From NCBI RefSeq assembly GCF_004359215.1, contig NC_090611.1, forward strand, positions 3,604,104 to 3,668,103: 64,000 nucleotides of DNA, in the 5' to 3' direction. Position 1 is the first letter of the stretch; each line of letters begins with the position of its first letter. Both the position numbers and the translations under genes were made by a program. Below the pieces are notes generated by a model. The model did no database searches and was not told where the DNA came from. It saw nothing but the letters and a program-made list of their open reading frames with translations. Source of the DNA: Bremia lactucae (Eukaryota > Oomycota > Peronosporomycetes > Peronosporales > Peronosporaceae). Positions 29,795 through 40,682 of the stretch are shown one piece after another.

Positions 29795-32569
29795 CTATTG
29801 CCGCAATTTTTCGACAATCATTCTACCCGACAGCAACCGATTTGCCAACGGTGGCGAATCGTGTGGCGAGTTGCCAAAATACGTCTGTACGATCTCAAAA
29901 TCTTGACTCATGGAACCCCCAAGAAAAGACCCGACCCCCGTTGTCGAATATTGAGCCTCGATACTGTGAACATTTCCATTATCACTACTGGAAGGTTCCA
30001 ACGTCGTGCGACTTTCCCCAACTGACGTCACACTTAGCAACACGCCATCTTCACTCTCCTCTTCTTCATGCACCAGCAATCCATTAAGTGAATCACTATA
30101 GACTTCACCTTCCAATAGCCGCGCCAATTGAGCCCGTTCTCGTCGAAGTAATTGCACTTCCGATTGCAAATTCGAATTTTGTGCCACTTGCGATTGCAAT
30201 TGCTGATGGGCAACACTCAATTGATCGTGCAACTCGCGTTGCGTAATTTGCAATTTTTTAGCCCATGCGTCCTATGCACAATACAATACACGCATTTTAT
30301 ACAATCAACCCTTTATTTGCCTAAGATTGTACCCATTCTTAGCACCCGCACCCGTAAATCATTGGAATCTAATGATCGCAAATAAAATGACGACCAAATG
30401 GCCAGTGAACTTGTATGCCATTTGCATTGCAATACCGTCGGCGACTTGCCAATTATTTCATTGCCACTCTTGGGGGCAATAAAAAACGGATTTTGAAACT
30501 CGACCGCATCTGGATGCAACTCCAATAATGTCCACGCACTAGAACTCCGTTCGCTCGTGTTCAAAGTCTATTCAACATCCCAATACAAGCAAATTTTATC
30601 ACTTTTAATCATACTATAGTGGACACAAATACGTACCACTCGAGTGGCTTCGCAATCGTGAAGAAATGTGCCACTTTGTTTGCAATACACTTCATCAAGC
30701 AATGCAATTAAATAACGTTCGCTAAACTCAAACGAGCATGGAAATTGGCGCATCAATTGCCATACGGCATCAACAAATTGCATAAACACAGGAGACGTGT
30801 TGTCGTCTTCCCAGTAACCCGCTAACGTGTCCGTACGCCCCGACCGCGCACGAAATTGATGTCCAAAGGCACACCATTCTTGCTCAATCAGAACCTACGC
30901 CACCAATAAGTGTTTCGTCCAATACAATACAATGTATTGCACACACACCTGAAAACCTTTTCGTGTACGATAAAAGGGATCTGCACACAACTTCACAAGT
31001 GCCGTCAATTGCGCCGTCCGATCCCATCCATCCGAGCAATGAATGATCAAACTCGTGCCTTCTTCGAGTTTGGTCACGCAAAGAAAACACGACACGAGAA
31101 TTGACCGTACGTGCTCGAGCCATCGTGTGCTCTACCATTCAATAATAATAAAATAAATATTGGGGTCACTCCAGAACGTAAGTAAAACAAATAAACATGC
31201 TTACCTCAAGACCGGAAAGCCAATTCGGTCGTTCATTGCCTCGACTTTCATGTTTAATCAATTCAAAGAGTTTATGTATCGAATCTCGCATCGAGTGAAT
31301 GTTTTCAATCCCCATAAACAAAATCGATGTATGTTTATAATACTCCAATCTACCCCACACAATAAACCATCACTACAATATATTCAATATACAATCCAAT
31401 TCTTTCCCACGTACACTTCAAAGCCGCCACCGAGTGCCACATTGCCATACGCGCTTGTTTGGCTTCGACAATCAATAAATTGCACGTTTCCAGGACATTC
31501 CCGTTGTAGCGCACTCACGTACGCTTCATCGGAACTACAGCGATTTCGTCGCAATCCAATAAGTGGCTGTGCACACCGTGCAATAATTGCTTTATTGTCA
31601 TGACAATATGTTACCACTGGCACACGTCCTCGTGCACGAAAGACACTAATTTTACGTAATTCGCCATCTGATACCGACGCAGGAACGATAAAGGACCACG
31701 GATACGTCGGGGATACTTTATAATTACTATTGACATGGGTGATACGGAACCCACGAATGGAAGCACCCTTTTGGGGCGTGGGGAACTGTAATCGTGCAAA
31801 TTCTGCCATGGGGTTAAATACCGTCCATCCGGTTGTATCGGGCTCGTGATGGCAAGCAAAAGCTGCAGGTGGAAGCGTTTTTTGCACAAGCAATTGACTG
31901 ATTTTTACATACACGTCTCCTGAGATTGATTCATTCGGAAACTTAAAGGTAAGAAATTCGAAATTTTTGCAGGCAATTTCTAATTTGCTCATAAGACCCA
32001 ATTTTCCAGTAATGCGAAATTCGGCCAATTCGGCAACATTGTGCAAAAATATTTGCATTACTTCCTCTTCGCGATGCTGTGAAAAATAAAAAACCGATTG
32101 TATGAAATGAACCATTTGCAATGAACCACGGCAAGATGATAGAAACGTACGTGAAAGGAGCGAAAAAGCAGCCGATAATTTGTGACGAACAACGTCCCGT
32201 GCATCTCGTCGTTATCTGCATCCGTTGCCACTTTTCCCTTGCTACAACGCTTTGCAACTCTTCGGTCACATAACGCGTGCACCTTAAAGTGCACTGTCTC
32301 GCTTGTATATAAATCTTTCGCCGGGCTTTCCATTACAAGATACATACTTTCCGATACAAATGACGTCTTTTATAGCAACAAAAGGTTAAAACGACTCAAT
32401 TTTTTGCCATGCGCAAAAAAAAATAGGCATTTTTTTTCCTTACGGCACGAGCAAGATCTTGGCGCTCCACTTCTGTCCACGATTCCTCGTCAAAGGTGCG
32501 GTGACTGTTGCATGGCACCAAAGCGTCTCTGCACGTGGTGTCGGTCCGCTCAGCACCAACGCGATTCAT
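29795..32569 (-). CDS. Myotubularin-family phosphoinositide 3-phosphatase with C-terminal coiled coil, 8 exons
   Basis: Exons (minus): 32569-32444, 32366-32151, 32076-31415, 31349-31205, 31131-30949, 30894-30637, 30567-30346 and 30271-29795. They join to 762 residues with GT/AG introns of 54-77 bp. The N-terminal third is a PH-GRAM domain (HGTLFVTNYRLLF). The phosphatase domain includes TYPWSFIVPASVSD, FRARGRVPVVTY, a FIDCRSQTSAYGN block, MGIENIHSMRDS, STRWLEH and the active-site loop HCSDGWDRTAQL (CX5R; Cys about 415, Arg about 421). It continues through LIEQEWCAFGHQF. The last exon encodes a coiled coil and an acidic Ser-rich tail. Catalytic residues are present, so it should be an active phosphatase for PI3P and PI(3,5)P2 on endosomes, by family knowledge. 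An alternative in-frame ATG exists at 32674; I chose 32569 because an initiator-like motif lies between them. Confidence 0.88.
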
Positions 32570-32572
32570 TAT

Positions 32573-32584
32573 CTGGCAAATGAG
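32573..32584 (-). promoter_or_regulatory. Oomycete initiator-like motif of the myotubularin gene
   Basis: On the minus strand CTCATTTGCCAG lies 4 bp before the chosen ATG (32569). It resembles the oomycete core promoter consensus GCTCATTYYNCAWTTT. A match this short can occur by chance. Confidence 0.3.
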
Positions 32585-32749
32585 TGACGTTTCGCTGAGT
32601 TTGCAGCAAGTCTTTTGTGTTACACCCCGATTATTAGCCTGCCCCAATATTTTTCCACGAATTAACACGCACATCCCATATATATTTAACTTGATTTATT
32701 TTGCATAAAATTGTTGTGGTATTTCGGTATTTAAGCAACGCCGTGTTTG

Positions 32750-34215
32750 TTACGAGGCGTATTTGTCACTTAAAGTTGCCAATGTTGAATTAAGCTCTTC
32801 TAGCGCATCGGGACTCATTCCCGTACGAGTAAATTCGTATAAAATACGCTTGTTGCTTCGGATCGCAGACTGCGCCAAGGAGGACAAGTAAATACCGGTT
32901 TTGCTAGTCAATGCCAATTGCGAAATCCCATCAATCGATAAAGTTTGCAACGTCGGAAAGCGGTATGATTCCGGTATCGCAAGCGGTGATGTATTGGACC
33001 AGCGCAGCGTAATGTCTTGGGGCGATACTGCAAACGAATCGATTGCCGATCGCAGCGATGAGTTGTAAGAAAATCCACGAAAGGATAGACGTCGGTAGTA
33101 GGTTTTGTGCAGTCGGTCGGCTTGGTGGAGAGCAGGAAATACCGAACAGTTATGAAATGGGTCTTGTATCGAATTGTTCGAGTCATTTACATTCGTGAAA
33201 CTCGCATTTAAATGCCGTAGCAACTGTGTTGGATCTGTGGCAACTGGAAACGACGCCGCCAGTTCGGCAACTTTCATACCTGGACGAAATCCTTCCAAAA
33301 GATCGTAGACTGGTTTTCCTCGATGCGCGGACAGTGCGAGCTCTAACGCCGTAGCGACAATTGTACTAACATCAGCACAGTTCGATCGGTCGACTCCAAG
33401 GTGCGAAAATGCCGTTCGTGGAAGCGAACTTAACGACATGGCTAAAGGCACAAGCAGTTGGGACACTTCAGACAATAGCGCCACAGACGAGGCCACATTA
33501 ATTTGTTTTCTTGCCTCTACTTTTGTACAATCGGAAGCTACACGAAAGATTGCGTCATCATAATCAGCTGTCATGGGATAACTCCAATCGTTGCCAAGTA
33601 CCACAATTGTGGCCCCTGGACACTCCTCAGCAACATATGTCATCATTTCAAATGCCACTCCTCCCCAAGAAGAATCCATATCCACAAGCCCTTGGACCAG
33701 TCGTAAATGATCGCACGTTTCGAGGATTGTTCGCACGCGATCTTGTCCTCTTTCCAATGTCATGTTGGAAAGATTTCCGCCATTCGAGACGCTACGACCT
33801 TCATAGAAATTGTGCAATGGCATATGTGGGCGAAATTCGTCCACTTCGACAAGATTTTGCTGATTAAGTTGACCCCAACTCCATAATTCGTTAGCATGAT
33901 TTTTTGTTTCAGACTCTGCCTCTGATTGATCATACACTTGCACTTTTCCACCCCTGCACAGTAATAACATGTGGCAAAGGGTTCCAATTAAATGTATCCA
34001 TTCGCTTCTGAATGAGGAATTTGTATGTACCACGTCGAAGGATCTGCCTCGTGCTTCGAAGTGGCTTGGATCGGTCTCGTAATACGACCTTTAGCCTCAA
34101 ATGCCAATACGTGTGGTACATTGGCAACCTTATTGGCTTGTTGCAGCAACAGCCATTGCGTGCCGATCGTTGTGGCGGCTGTGCCGAACTGGAGGCGAAG
34201 AATCTCCTCCGTCAT
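32750..34215 (-). CDS. DML1: Misato/DML1 homologue, 2 exons
   Basis: Exons (minus) 34215-34031 and 33953-32750 are joined across a 77-bp intron (GTACAT donor, GTGCAG acceptor, phase 2) into 462 residues. The N-terminus TEEILRLQFGTAATTIGTQW matches the Misato segment II start. It is followed by VPHVLAFEAKGRI, and after the splice by GGKVQVYDQ and ELWSWGQLNQQNL. The middle has the tubulin-like segment VDMDSSWGGVAFEMMTYVAE. Misato proteins share partial tubulin/FtsZ similarity and act in mitochondrial distribution and spindle assembly in animals and yeast. The start is set by the first ATG in frame with the family N-terminus; a further open frame upstream (to 34483) could not be spliced on in a convincing way. 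The gene lies 180 bp upstream of the myotubularin on the same strand. Confidence 0.85.
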
Positions 34216-34694
34216 TTCTAACGAGTCTGTAGTGTGTGCCACAGAATAGAAACAAATGTACGTACAACTTGTTGCATTTCAATAGTTTGCATATATTCAT
34301 CTCTTTTTTTACAAAAAGTGCCTCATTTCCTTTAAAACACGCAACTGTTCGCACTATCATTTCGCCAGACGACGTCAAATTGTGAAACGGCAATGTATCC
34401 AAAATCACCAAGAGACACTCTAAAATGTAACTCCGACACTCGAATGATAACCTCATCGATTCAATAAAGCAAAATTTGCTCATTTATAGGACAGGCGATC
34501 GTTAACAACTTCATAGCTTCGAAAGTTCTTGCATTTCGAACGTCCAATGTCGTGCCAGTCGTTAAAACCTTTTGGTGCCGTTTTGTGGCAGCTCTTTTGT
34601 TGCATGTCTTAACTCTCATTTTCCAATTTGTCACCTCGACTCCTCAGCTTGAGTACCAGCAACTGCCCCCCTCATTCTTCTTCTCCTACCAACA
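34216..34694. promoter_or_regulatory. Divergent promoter region with initiator-like motif
   Basis: This separates the Misato gene (-) from the repeat-protein gene (+). CCCTCATTCTTC at 34669-34680, about 15 bp before the plus-strand ATG, fits the oomycete initiator core TCATTYY. A minus-strand open frame (34483-34216) shows no recognised domain and no workable splice into Misato. Confidence 0.4.
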
Positions 34695-37600
34695 ATGGTT
34701 CGTGTGCTTAAACCCTTTAGCGTCGTCATTGCAAGCGCGCTTTTGCTTGCCGACTCGTCCCTTTCGGTCCTTGGTGACGCAGTCTACGGAGCTGCAACAG
34801 CCACAGAGAAACCGTGTGAAGATGGCTCCTTGCAAAATGTAGCCAAAAAGACCGATATGTACGCTTCGAATGTACCTACTTCGAATTCCAACGATGCCCA
34901 TCAAATGGCGTACGGCAAAGGGGACGACGTCCATCCCGAATCCACTCCATACACGACCGAGCACCACCATCCTGAAGTCCCAATGTCCCCAATTGAAAGC
35001 CTCGACAACAATAAAGAAGTTCATGCCACGCCGTCCCCGACCATGCAGTCTGATAATGAACAAGTTCATGTCACGCCGTCCCCCACCGAGCGTACGACGT
35101 ATGACGCCGTCCACCCGATGAATGGGATCGATGAGAAGCACAATGTCCCGTGTACGCTGCCTTATAGCTACGACAGCAAAACTCAAGCGCACTATATGAA
35201 GGACACGCCATGCCCGGCTCTGCCTTACAGCTACAACAGCGACGCAATCAATCACGCGAGTCCGGAACCGTCGAATGTACTACCGTCCCCTTCAGACGTC
35301 CACTATCGTACGCACGACAGTGGCACTCATCATGTTGAGGGTATGGAAAGCAGCGCAACTCATCACGATGCCAATAGTGAACTCAATCACCACGACATGA
35401 ATTATCACCACCAAGACATGAATTATCACCAGAAGATGGAACCGAATTTTGGCAATCATGAAGTCACTCCACTGATGGGGGACCATCCGTGGAACGGCCA
35501 CAACGAAGCGTACACTCACCACGATAACAAGGACGACTTGATGAAGAAGAGCACTAGTGGATCATACACCAACCATGCGTCCGCTCAAGATACGGAACAC
35601 AGCAACAGCTACGCGTATGAAAGCAACGCGGTGTACGAAGGTTCGACTGCCAACCACTACACTAATACTCCGTATTCGTCCCATAGCGAAGGGATTCACG
35701 AACACACGCTCGCGTCTCCATACCTTCGCGGCAATAGCTACACCAAGTCACACAATGGGTATCCACACTCTGAACACGCGGGAGTGTATCCGGGCGTCAG
35801 CAGTAACGAGGCCGGGCAGTCTTATCACTACAGCAACTATAATAGCCCGAACTCGGTGGTCGACACAAAGGTGGACGGGGGGATGTACACTCCTTATCCG
35901 AAAGGTAACAGTGGAATAGTGGCACATGGCGGAGGCTATGGCAGCAGTGAGACGTTGATTGGTGACGTTGCGAACGTTGGAACTGAAGCTCCTTGCCCGA
36001 CTACACAGAATGCGGATCTTGGGCTTTCGCCGTCCGCTGTACCGGTATCCACGTTTACGGAGGACGCTGGGATGGTGGACACGTCCGCTCCAGCTGGATT
36101 GGTGGACACGTCCGCTGCGATGGAGGACACATCCACTCCTATGGTTGCATCGGAAGGCGTCGCCGCCTTAGAGGATGCGCCCATTCCAGCTGCTTTGGAA
36201 GACATGTCCACTCCCGCTTCTATGGAGGAGACGTCCGTTCAGGCTGCAATGGTGGACATGTCCGCTCCTGCTGAATCAGTGGACACGACCGCTGTGATGG
36301 CGGACACGTCCGCTCCTGCTGAAGCAGTGGACACGACCGCTGCGATGGAGGACACGACAGTCCCTATGGATGCACAGCAAGACACGTCCGTCTCTGCCGT
36401 CCTTGAGGACACGTCCGCTCCGGCAACAATGGAGGAGACGTCTGCTCCGGCAACAATGGAGGAGACGTCCGTCCAGGCTGCTCTGGAAGACACGTCCGCT
36501 CCTGCTGGATTAGTGGACACGACCGCTGCGATGAATGACACGTCCACCACGGCGACAATGGAGGGCACGTCCGCTCCTGCAGCATTGGGTGACACGACCG
36601 CTCCCGCTGCTTTGGAGGACATGTCCACTCCAGCATCCATGGAGGATACGTCCGCTCCCGCTTCCGCGGAGGACACAACTGCTCCCGCTACTTTAGAGGA
36701 TATGTCCACTTCCGCTGTGATGAATTACATGTCCACTCCCACTGCAACTATGGAGGACACGTCCGCTCCCGCATCCATAGAGGACACGTCCGCTCCCGCA
36801 TCCATAGAGGACACGTCCGCTCCCGCATCCATGGAAGACACTTCCGCTCCCGCAACCATGGAGGACACGTCCGCTCCTGCAACTTTGGAGGACACGTCCG
36901 CTCCCGCTTCCGCGGAGGACACAACTGCTCCCGCTACTTTAGAAGATATGTCCACTCCCGCTGTGATGAATGACATGTCCACTCCCACTGCAACTATGGA
37001 AGACACGTCCGCTCCCGCTTCTATGGAGGACACGTCCGCTCCAGCATCCATGGAGGTTACGTCCGCTCCCGCTTCCGCGGAGGACACAACTGCTCCCGCT
37101 GCTTTAGAGGATATGTCCACTTCCGCTGTGATGAATTACATGTCCACTCCCACTGCAACTATGGAGGACACGTCCGCTCCCACATCCATGGAGGACACGT
37201 CCGCTCCCGCATCCATGGAAGACACTTCCGCTCCCGCAACCATGGAGGACACGTCCGCTCCCGCTTCCATGGAGAATATGTCCACTCCCGCTTCTATGGA
37301 GGACACGTCCGCTCCCGCATCCATGGAACGCTCCCGCACACTTCCGCTCCCGCAACCATGGAAGACACGTCCGCTCCCGCTTCCATGGAGAATATGTCCA
37401 CTCCCGCTTCCATGGAGGACACGTCCACTCCCGCATCCATGGAGGACACGTCCGCTCCTGCAATTATGGAGGACACGTCCGCTCCCGCAACCATGGAGGA
37501 CACGTCCGCTCCCGCTTCCATGGAGAATACGTCCACTCCCGCTGTGATGGAGGAAACGTCCACTCCCGCTGTGATGGAAGACATGTCCACTCCCGCTGTG

Positions 37601-38296
37601 ATGGAGGACACGTCCGTTCAGGCTGCTATGGAATACTCGTCCACTCCCGCAACTATGAAGGTAATGTCCGCTCCTGCAACTATGGAGGAAACGTCCGCTC
37701 CCGCTTCGATGGAAGTCACGTCCACTCCCGGTATGATGGAGGACATGTCCACTCCCACCGTGATGGAAGACATGTCCGCTCCTGCAACTATGGAGGACAC
37801 GTCCGCTCCCGTTTCGATGGAGGACACGTCCGCTCCCGCTTCGATGGAAGACACTTCCACTCCCGCTATGATAACTGACACGTTGGCCTTCACTCCCATG
37901 GACAGCACGTCCACTTCAACAATTGCGGCCGAGGACACGACCACTTCACTGGTCGACACGTCCGCCCCGGCAATCACTACAGCGTCTGACGTTCCTTCCA
38001 CCACATCAGTCGTCACATCCGAGGACGCGTCCGCTCCAACGAGCGTCTACGGGAGGAAGCACGCTCCCCGTCACACCGTCTCTCACCATGAAGAAGCCTT
38101 TGACCTTTTCAAGTCGAATGAGCCCTCCACTCTCAAGGACGCGTCCGCTTCAAACCCCGCGTCCACTCTCGATGCCACGCCTGCTACAATGGCTACACCC
38201 GAGGGGACGACTCAAGTTGCTCCGGCGGACGATGAAAATCTCTCGAAACTCTTGGCTCAGCAAGATGTTGCCGCCTACGGTCCGAGTGACTATTAA
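34695..38296 (+). CDS. Secreted acidic Ser/Thr/Pro repeat protein (mucin/CAR-like), with a frameshift
   Basis: The N-terminus has a clear signal peptide (MVRVLKPFSVVIASALLLAD and on, cleavage near residue 27-32). A His/Tyr/Asn/Ser-rich region follows to about residue 430, with repeated MNYHHQD-like and CxxLPYSY segments. Then come many copies of a nine-residue repeat, consensus MEDTSAPAS, with variants such as MVDTSAPA, MENMSTPAS and LEDMSTPA. At about 37328-37345 the frame shifts, so this frame ends at 37549. Codons of the repeat continue in another frame (37358-38296) to a non-repeat C-terminus (DDENLSKLLAQQDV and on). One gene is the simplest reading. It resembles, in design only, the acidic repeat proteins of Phytophthora cyst coats (repeat TTYAPTEE). 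Likely heavily O-glycosylated and surface-exposed; function inferred. Confidence 0.75.
36390..37870 (+). repeat. 27-bp coding minisatellite
   Basis: The unit ATGGAGGACACGTCCGCTCC plus CGCATCC (27 bp) recurs with substitutions and in-frame gaps across about 1.5 kb. Because the unit length is divisible by three, other frames and the complementary strand are also open. These explain the long antisense ORFs in this region. Confidence 0.85.
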
Positions 38297-39094
38297 TTAC
38301 AAGACTCTTTGACAACTTTCATGGCAACTTTTTGGAGCTTTTGAGACGCAACGCCAAAGCGTTAAGATGATGGGGTTCCTCATGTGTTTAAACTGGATAA
38401 ATGTGTGATTGGTAGCTTCTAGCTTTTCGATAGGAGGCAATTGGGGCTAACATATATAGACTTTCATTTGTATTTGCTGGTGTTTCTTATTCTTTGCAAG
38501 GGTTGACATGGGCGAAAGTCTTTCTAAACTTTACGAAATTGTTTAGAAAACGGCACAAAAGGTCTCATGGTTTCATGAAAAAGGAGGAATTTGCTGTTAC
38601 AAAGCAATACCGGAACGTATGTTGCAGTGTGGTTGTGTTCGTCTCATTTCAGTGTCGGCATTCGTGGTGATCGGTTTTGTATCTTTACTCTGCTTTGCCG
38701 TCAAGTCAATTGTTGACACTGCGATAAGGCCAACGATTTTGGTCAATTAAAATGGCAAAGCGACTATTCCGGAAACTTTACGATTCAAAATTGACACTGA
38801 AACGAAGTAAAATATATCAATGCTTTGTTTCTTTGTAAGAATTAAAGGTCTCTATGCGAACCTAGTGCTCCTTAAGTCCAGCATAAAGTGGCCATCAAGG
38901 ACTTTCAAATCGCGCGTCACAAGAGATGCAATTCATAGAGTTATCTGATGAAGTAAAGCCATGAAGTAGTATGAAGTTGCTTATTTACGAAAAAGTGGGC
39001 TACATAACGAGTCCCATTCTATCTGAAAGATTAATGCTTGCCAAAAACATAGTACTATGGCAACTTAAGAGAATATGCAGGTGCTTGAGGCAGT
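38297..39094. other. Intergenic, no gene seen
   Basis: AT-rich sequence between the convergent 3' ends of the repeat-protein and DAHP synthase genes. No repeat, RNA gene or convincing ORF was seen. It will hold both transcription end regions. Confidence 0.5.
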
Positions 39095-40605
39095 TTAATT
39101 CTTGTGATAAGCTCGTAGACGCTTGGATGGGTCACCTATTTCCATCAAACGCTTTCGATTTCTCGAGTTTTCATTCAGCGGAGCTAAATCGTAATGGGTT
39201 GATAGATTCTTGGCCAGTAGAAAAGCAAGTTCCATGCTTTGTGAGTAATTAAGGCGAGGGTCGCAATAGCTAGTATATCGAAGTGGCAAATCTTGCTCAT
39301 CAAGGCCTTGTGGACCCCCAATACATTCGGTAACATTCTCACCCGTTAATTCAAAGTGCACGCCACCAAGTATTGATCCAGCCTCTCGATGAATCGCCAG
39401 TGTTTGCTCGAGTTCCTTAAAAATTTCATCAAATCGTCGTGTCTTGTAGCCATTGTCTGCCACAATAGTATTGCCATGACAGGGATCACACGACCAAATG
39501 ACGTTTAAATGTGCGGCTTTCACAACCTCAATATGTTTTGGAAGCCACTCGGCCACTTTCTTGCAGCCATACCGTGTAATCAGCGTAATCTTGCCAGGAT
39601 TGGCATCAGGGTTTTTCCAGAGCAAACGAATCAATGGCACCAGATCATCGACTGCCATACTCGAACTTACTTTAATCCCAATGGGGTTTTCAATTCCTCG
39701 AAAGTATTCAACATGGGCGTGGTCTAATTGACGGGTTCGGTCCCCAATCCATAGAAACTCCGTACCAACGTTGTAATACTTGCCCTTAATGTTTCGTGTC
39801 ATGGTTTCTTCATACGCAAGTTCTAACCCTTCATGAGAAACAAATAAATCCACTGTTTTTAAACCAACCGAGTCGGCGCCAACGCCACACATGTGCACAA
39901 AGTGAAGACTATTTGTGATTTCATTCACCATGTGCTGGTATTCTTCTCGTCGTGACGACGTTTGTACGAAATCAAGGTCCCACGTGCCAGCATCGTGGAT
40001 ATCTGCAAACCCTGCATTTATTAACACACGGCCATAATTTAACGTCGCTGCACTATGGAAATACCCCTCAACGAGTCGATTCGGATCGGGTATGCGTTGG
40101 GTGGGGTCGTACCCATTAATATTATCCCCTCGAAAACTGGGCACTTGTTCTCCTTGCACCACGTCTATGTCACTCGAGCGAGGTTTGGCAAATTGTCCAG
40201 CCAGACGGGCAACCCGTACGGTGGGCATGCGAGCGCCCCAAACAAGCACAAGACTCATTTGAATCATAATCTTGAGTTTCTTTTCAATGAGCTCGGGTTG
40301 ACAGTCTTGGAATCGCTCGGCACAGTCACCACCTTGCAGTAAAAAGCGCTTTCCAGCTGCGACTTCGGCCAATTGGGTTTTTAACGCTTCAATTTCATGC
40401 ACGGAGACGAGACCCGGGAGGGTGGTTACTGTATCAGATTAAGATGGTGAGAGGATGGATACGTAGAAGGAGTGTGGGTGGATTGATTGCAATTGTTACA
40501 CTTGTTGTAAGCTTGTGTTAAAGCCTTCTCTTCGGGGTAAATGGCCTGCTGTTGGACGGGGAATTGACGCCAGGAACATGGGGTCCACTTGGGCGACGAC
40601 AACAT
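39095..40605 (-). CDS. Class II (plant-type) DAHP synthase, 2 exons
   Basis: Exons (minus) 40605-40500 and 40428-39095 join over a 71-bp intron (GTAACA donor, ACAG acceptor, phase 1) to 479 residues. Exon 1 gives the family N-terminus WTPCSWRQFPVQQQAIYPEE. The splice makes NKLTTLPGLVSVHEIEAL, and LLQGGDCAERF follows. Further signatures: GQFAKPRS, PSFRGDNING, DPNRLVEGYFHSAATLN, VIWSCDPCHGNT, HFELTGENVTEC and SYCDPRLNYSQ. The metal ligands Cys (QGGDC), His (CHGN), Glu (GENVTE) and Asp (CDPRLN) are in place. The enzyme condenses PEP and erythrose 4-phosphate in the first step of the shikimate pathway. No targeting peptide is evident, so it is presumably cytosolic. HGN is preceded by DPC, where the family usually has DPM. 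The upstream frame has no earlier ATG before stops or the divergent gene. Confidence 0.93.
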
Positions 40606-40682
40606 TGAAAGTAGATGATCACGGACAAAATGATGGGGTAGACACCATATTATGTGTATGTACGTAATATTTTATCCATCGT
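40606..40682. promoter_or_regulatory. 77-bp bidirectional promoter
   Basis: The start codons of the DAHP synthase (-) and the helicase-like gene (+) are only 77 bp apart. The interval is AT-rich on the plus-strand gene side (a TAATATTTTAT stretch). Any promoter elements must be shared or must overlap the coding regions. Confidence 0.5.

Noticed and set aside
32570..32674. N-terminal extension of the myotubularin from the ATG at 32674
   Set aside because: In frame, but the added residues show no family similarity, and an initiator-like motif lies between the two ATGs. It is not excluded.
34216..34483. An extra 5' exon or small gene on the minus strand before Misato
   Set aside because: The frame is open, but no splice donor joins it in phase to the Misato start and no domain is recognised.
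35936..38016. Long minus-strand ORFs opposite the acidic repeats
   Set aside because: A 27-bp unit keeps several frames open on both strands. The plus strand has the signal peptide and biased composition.
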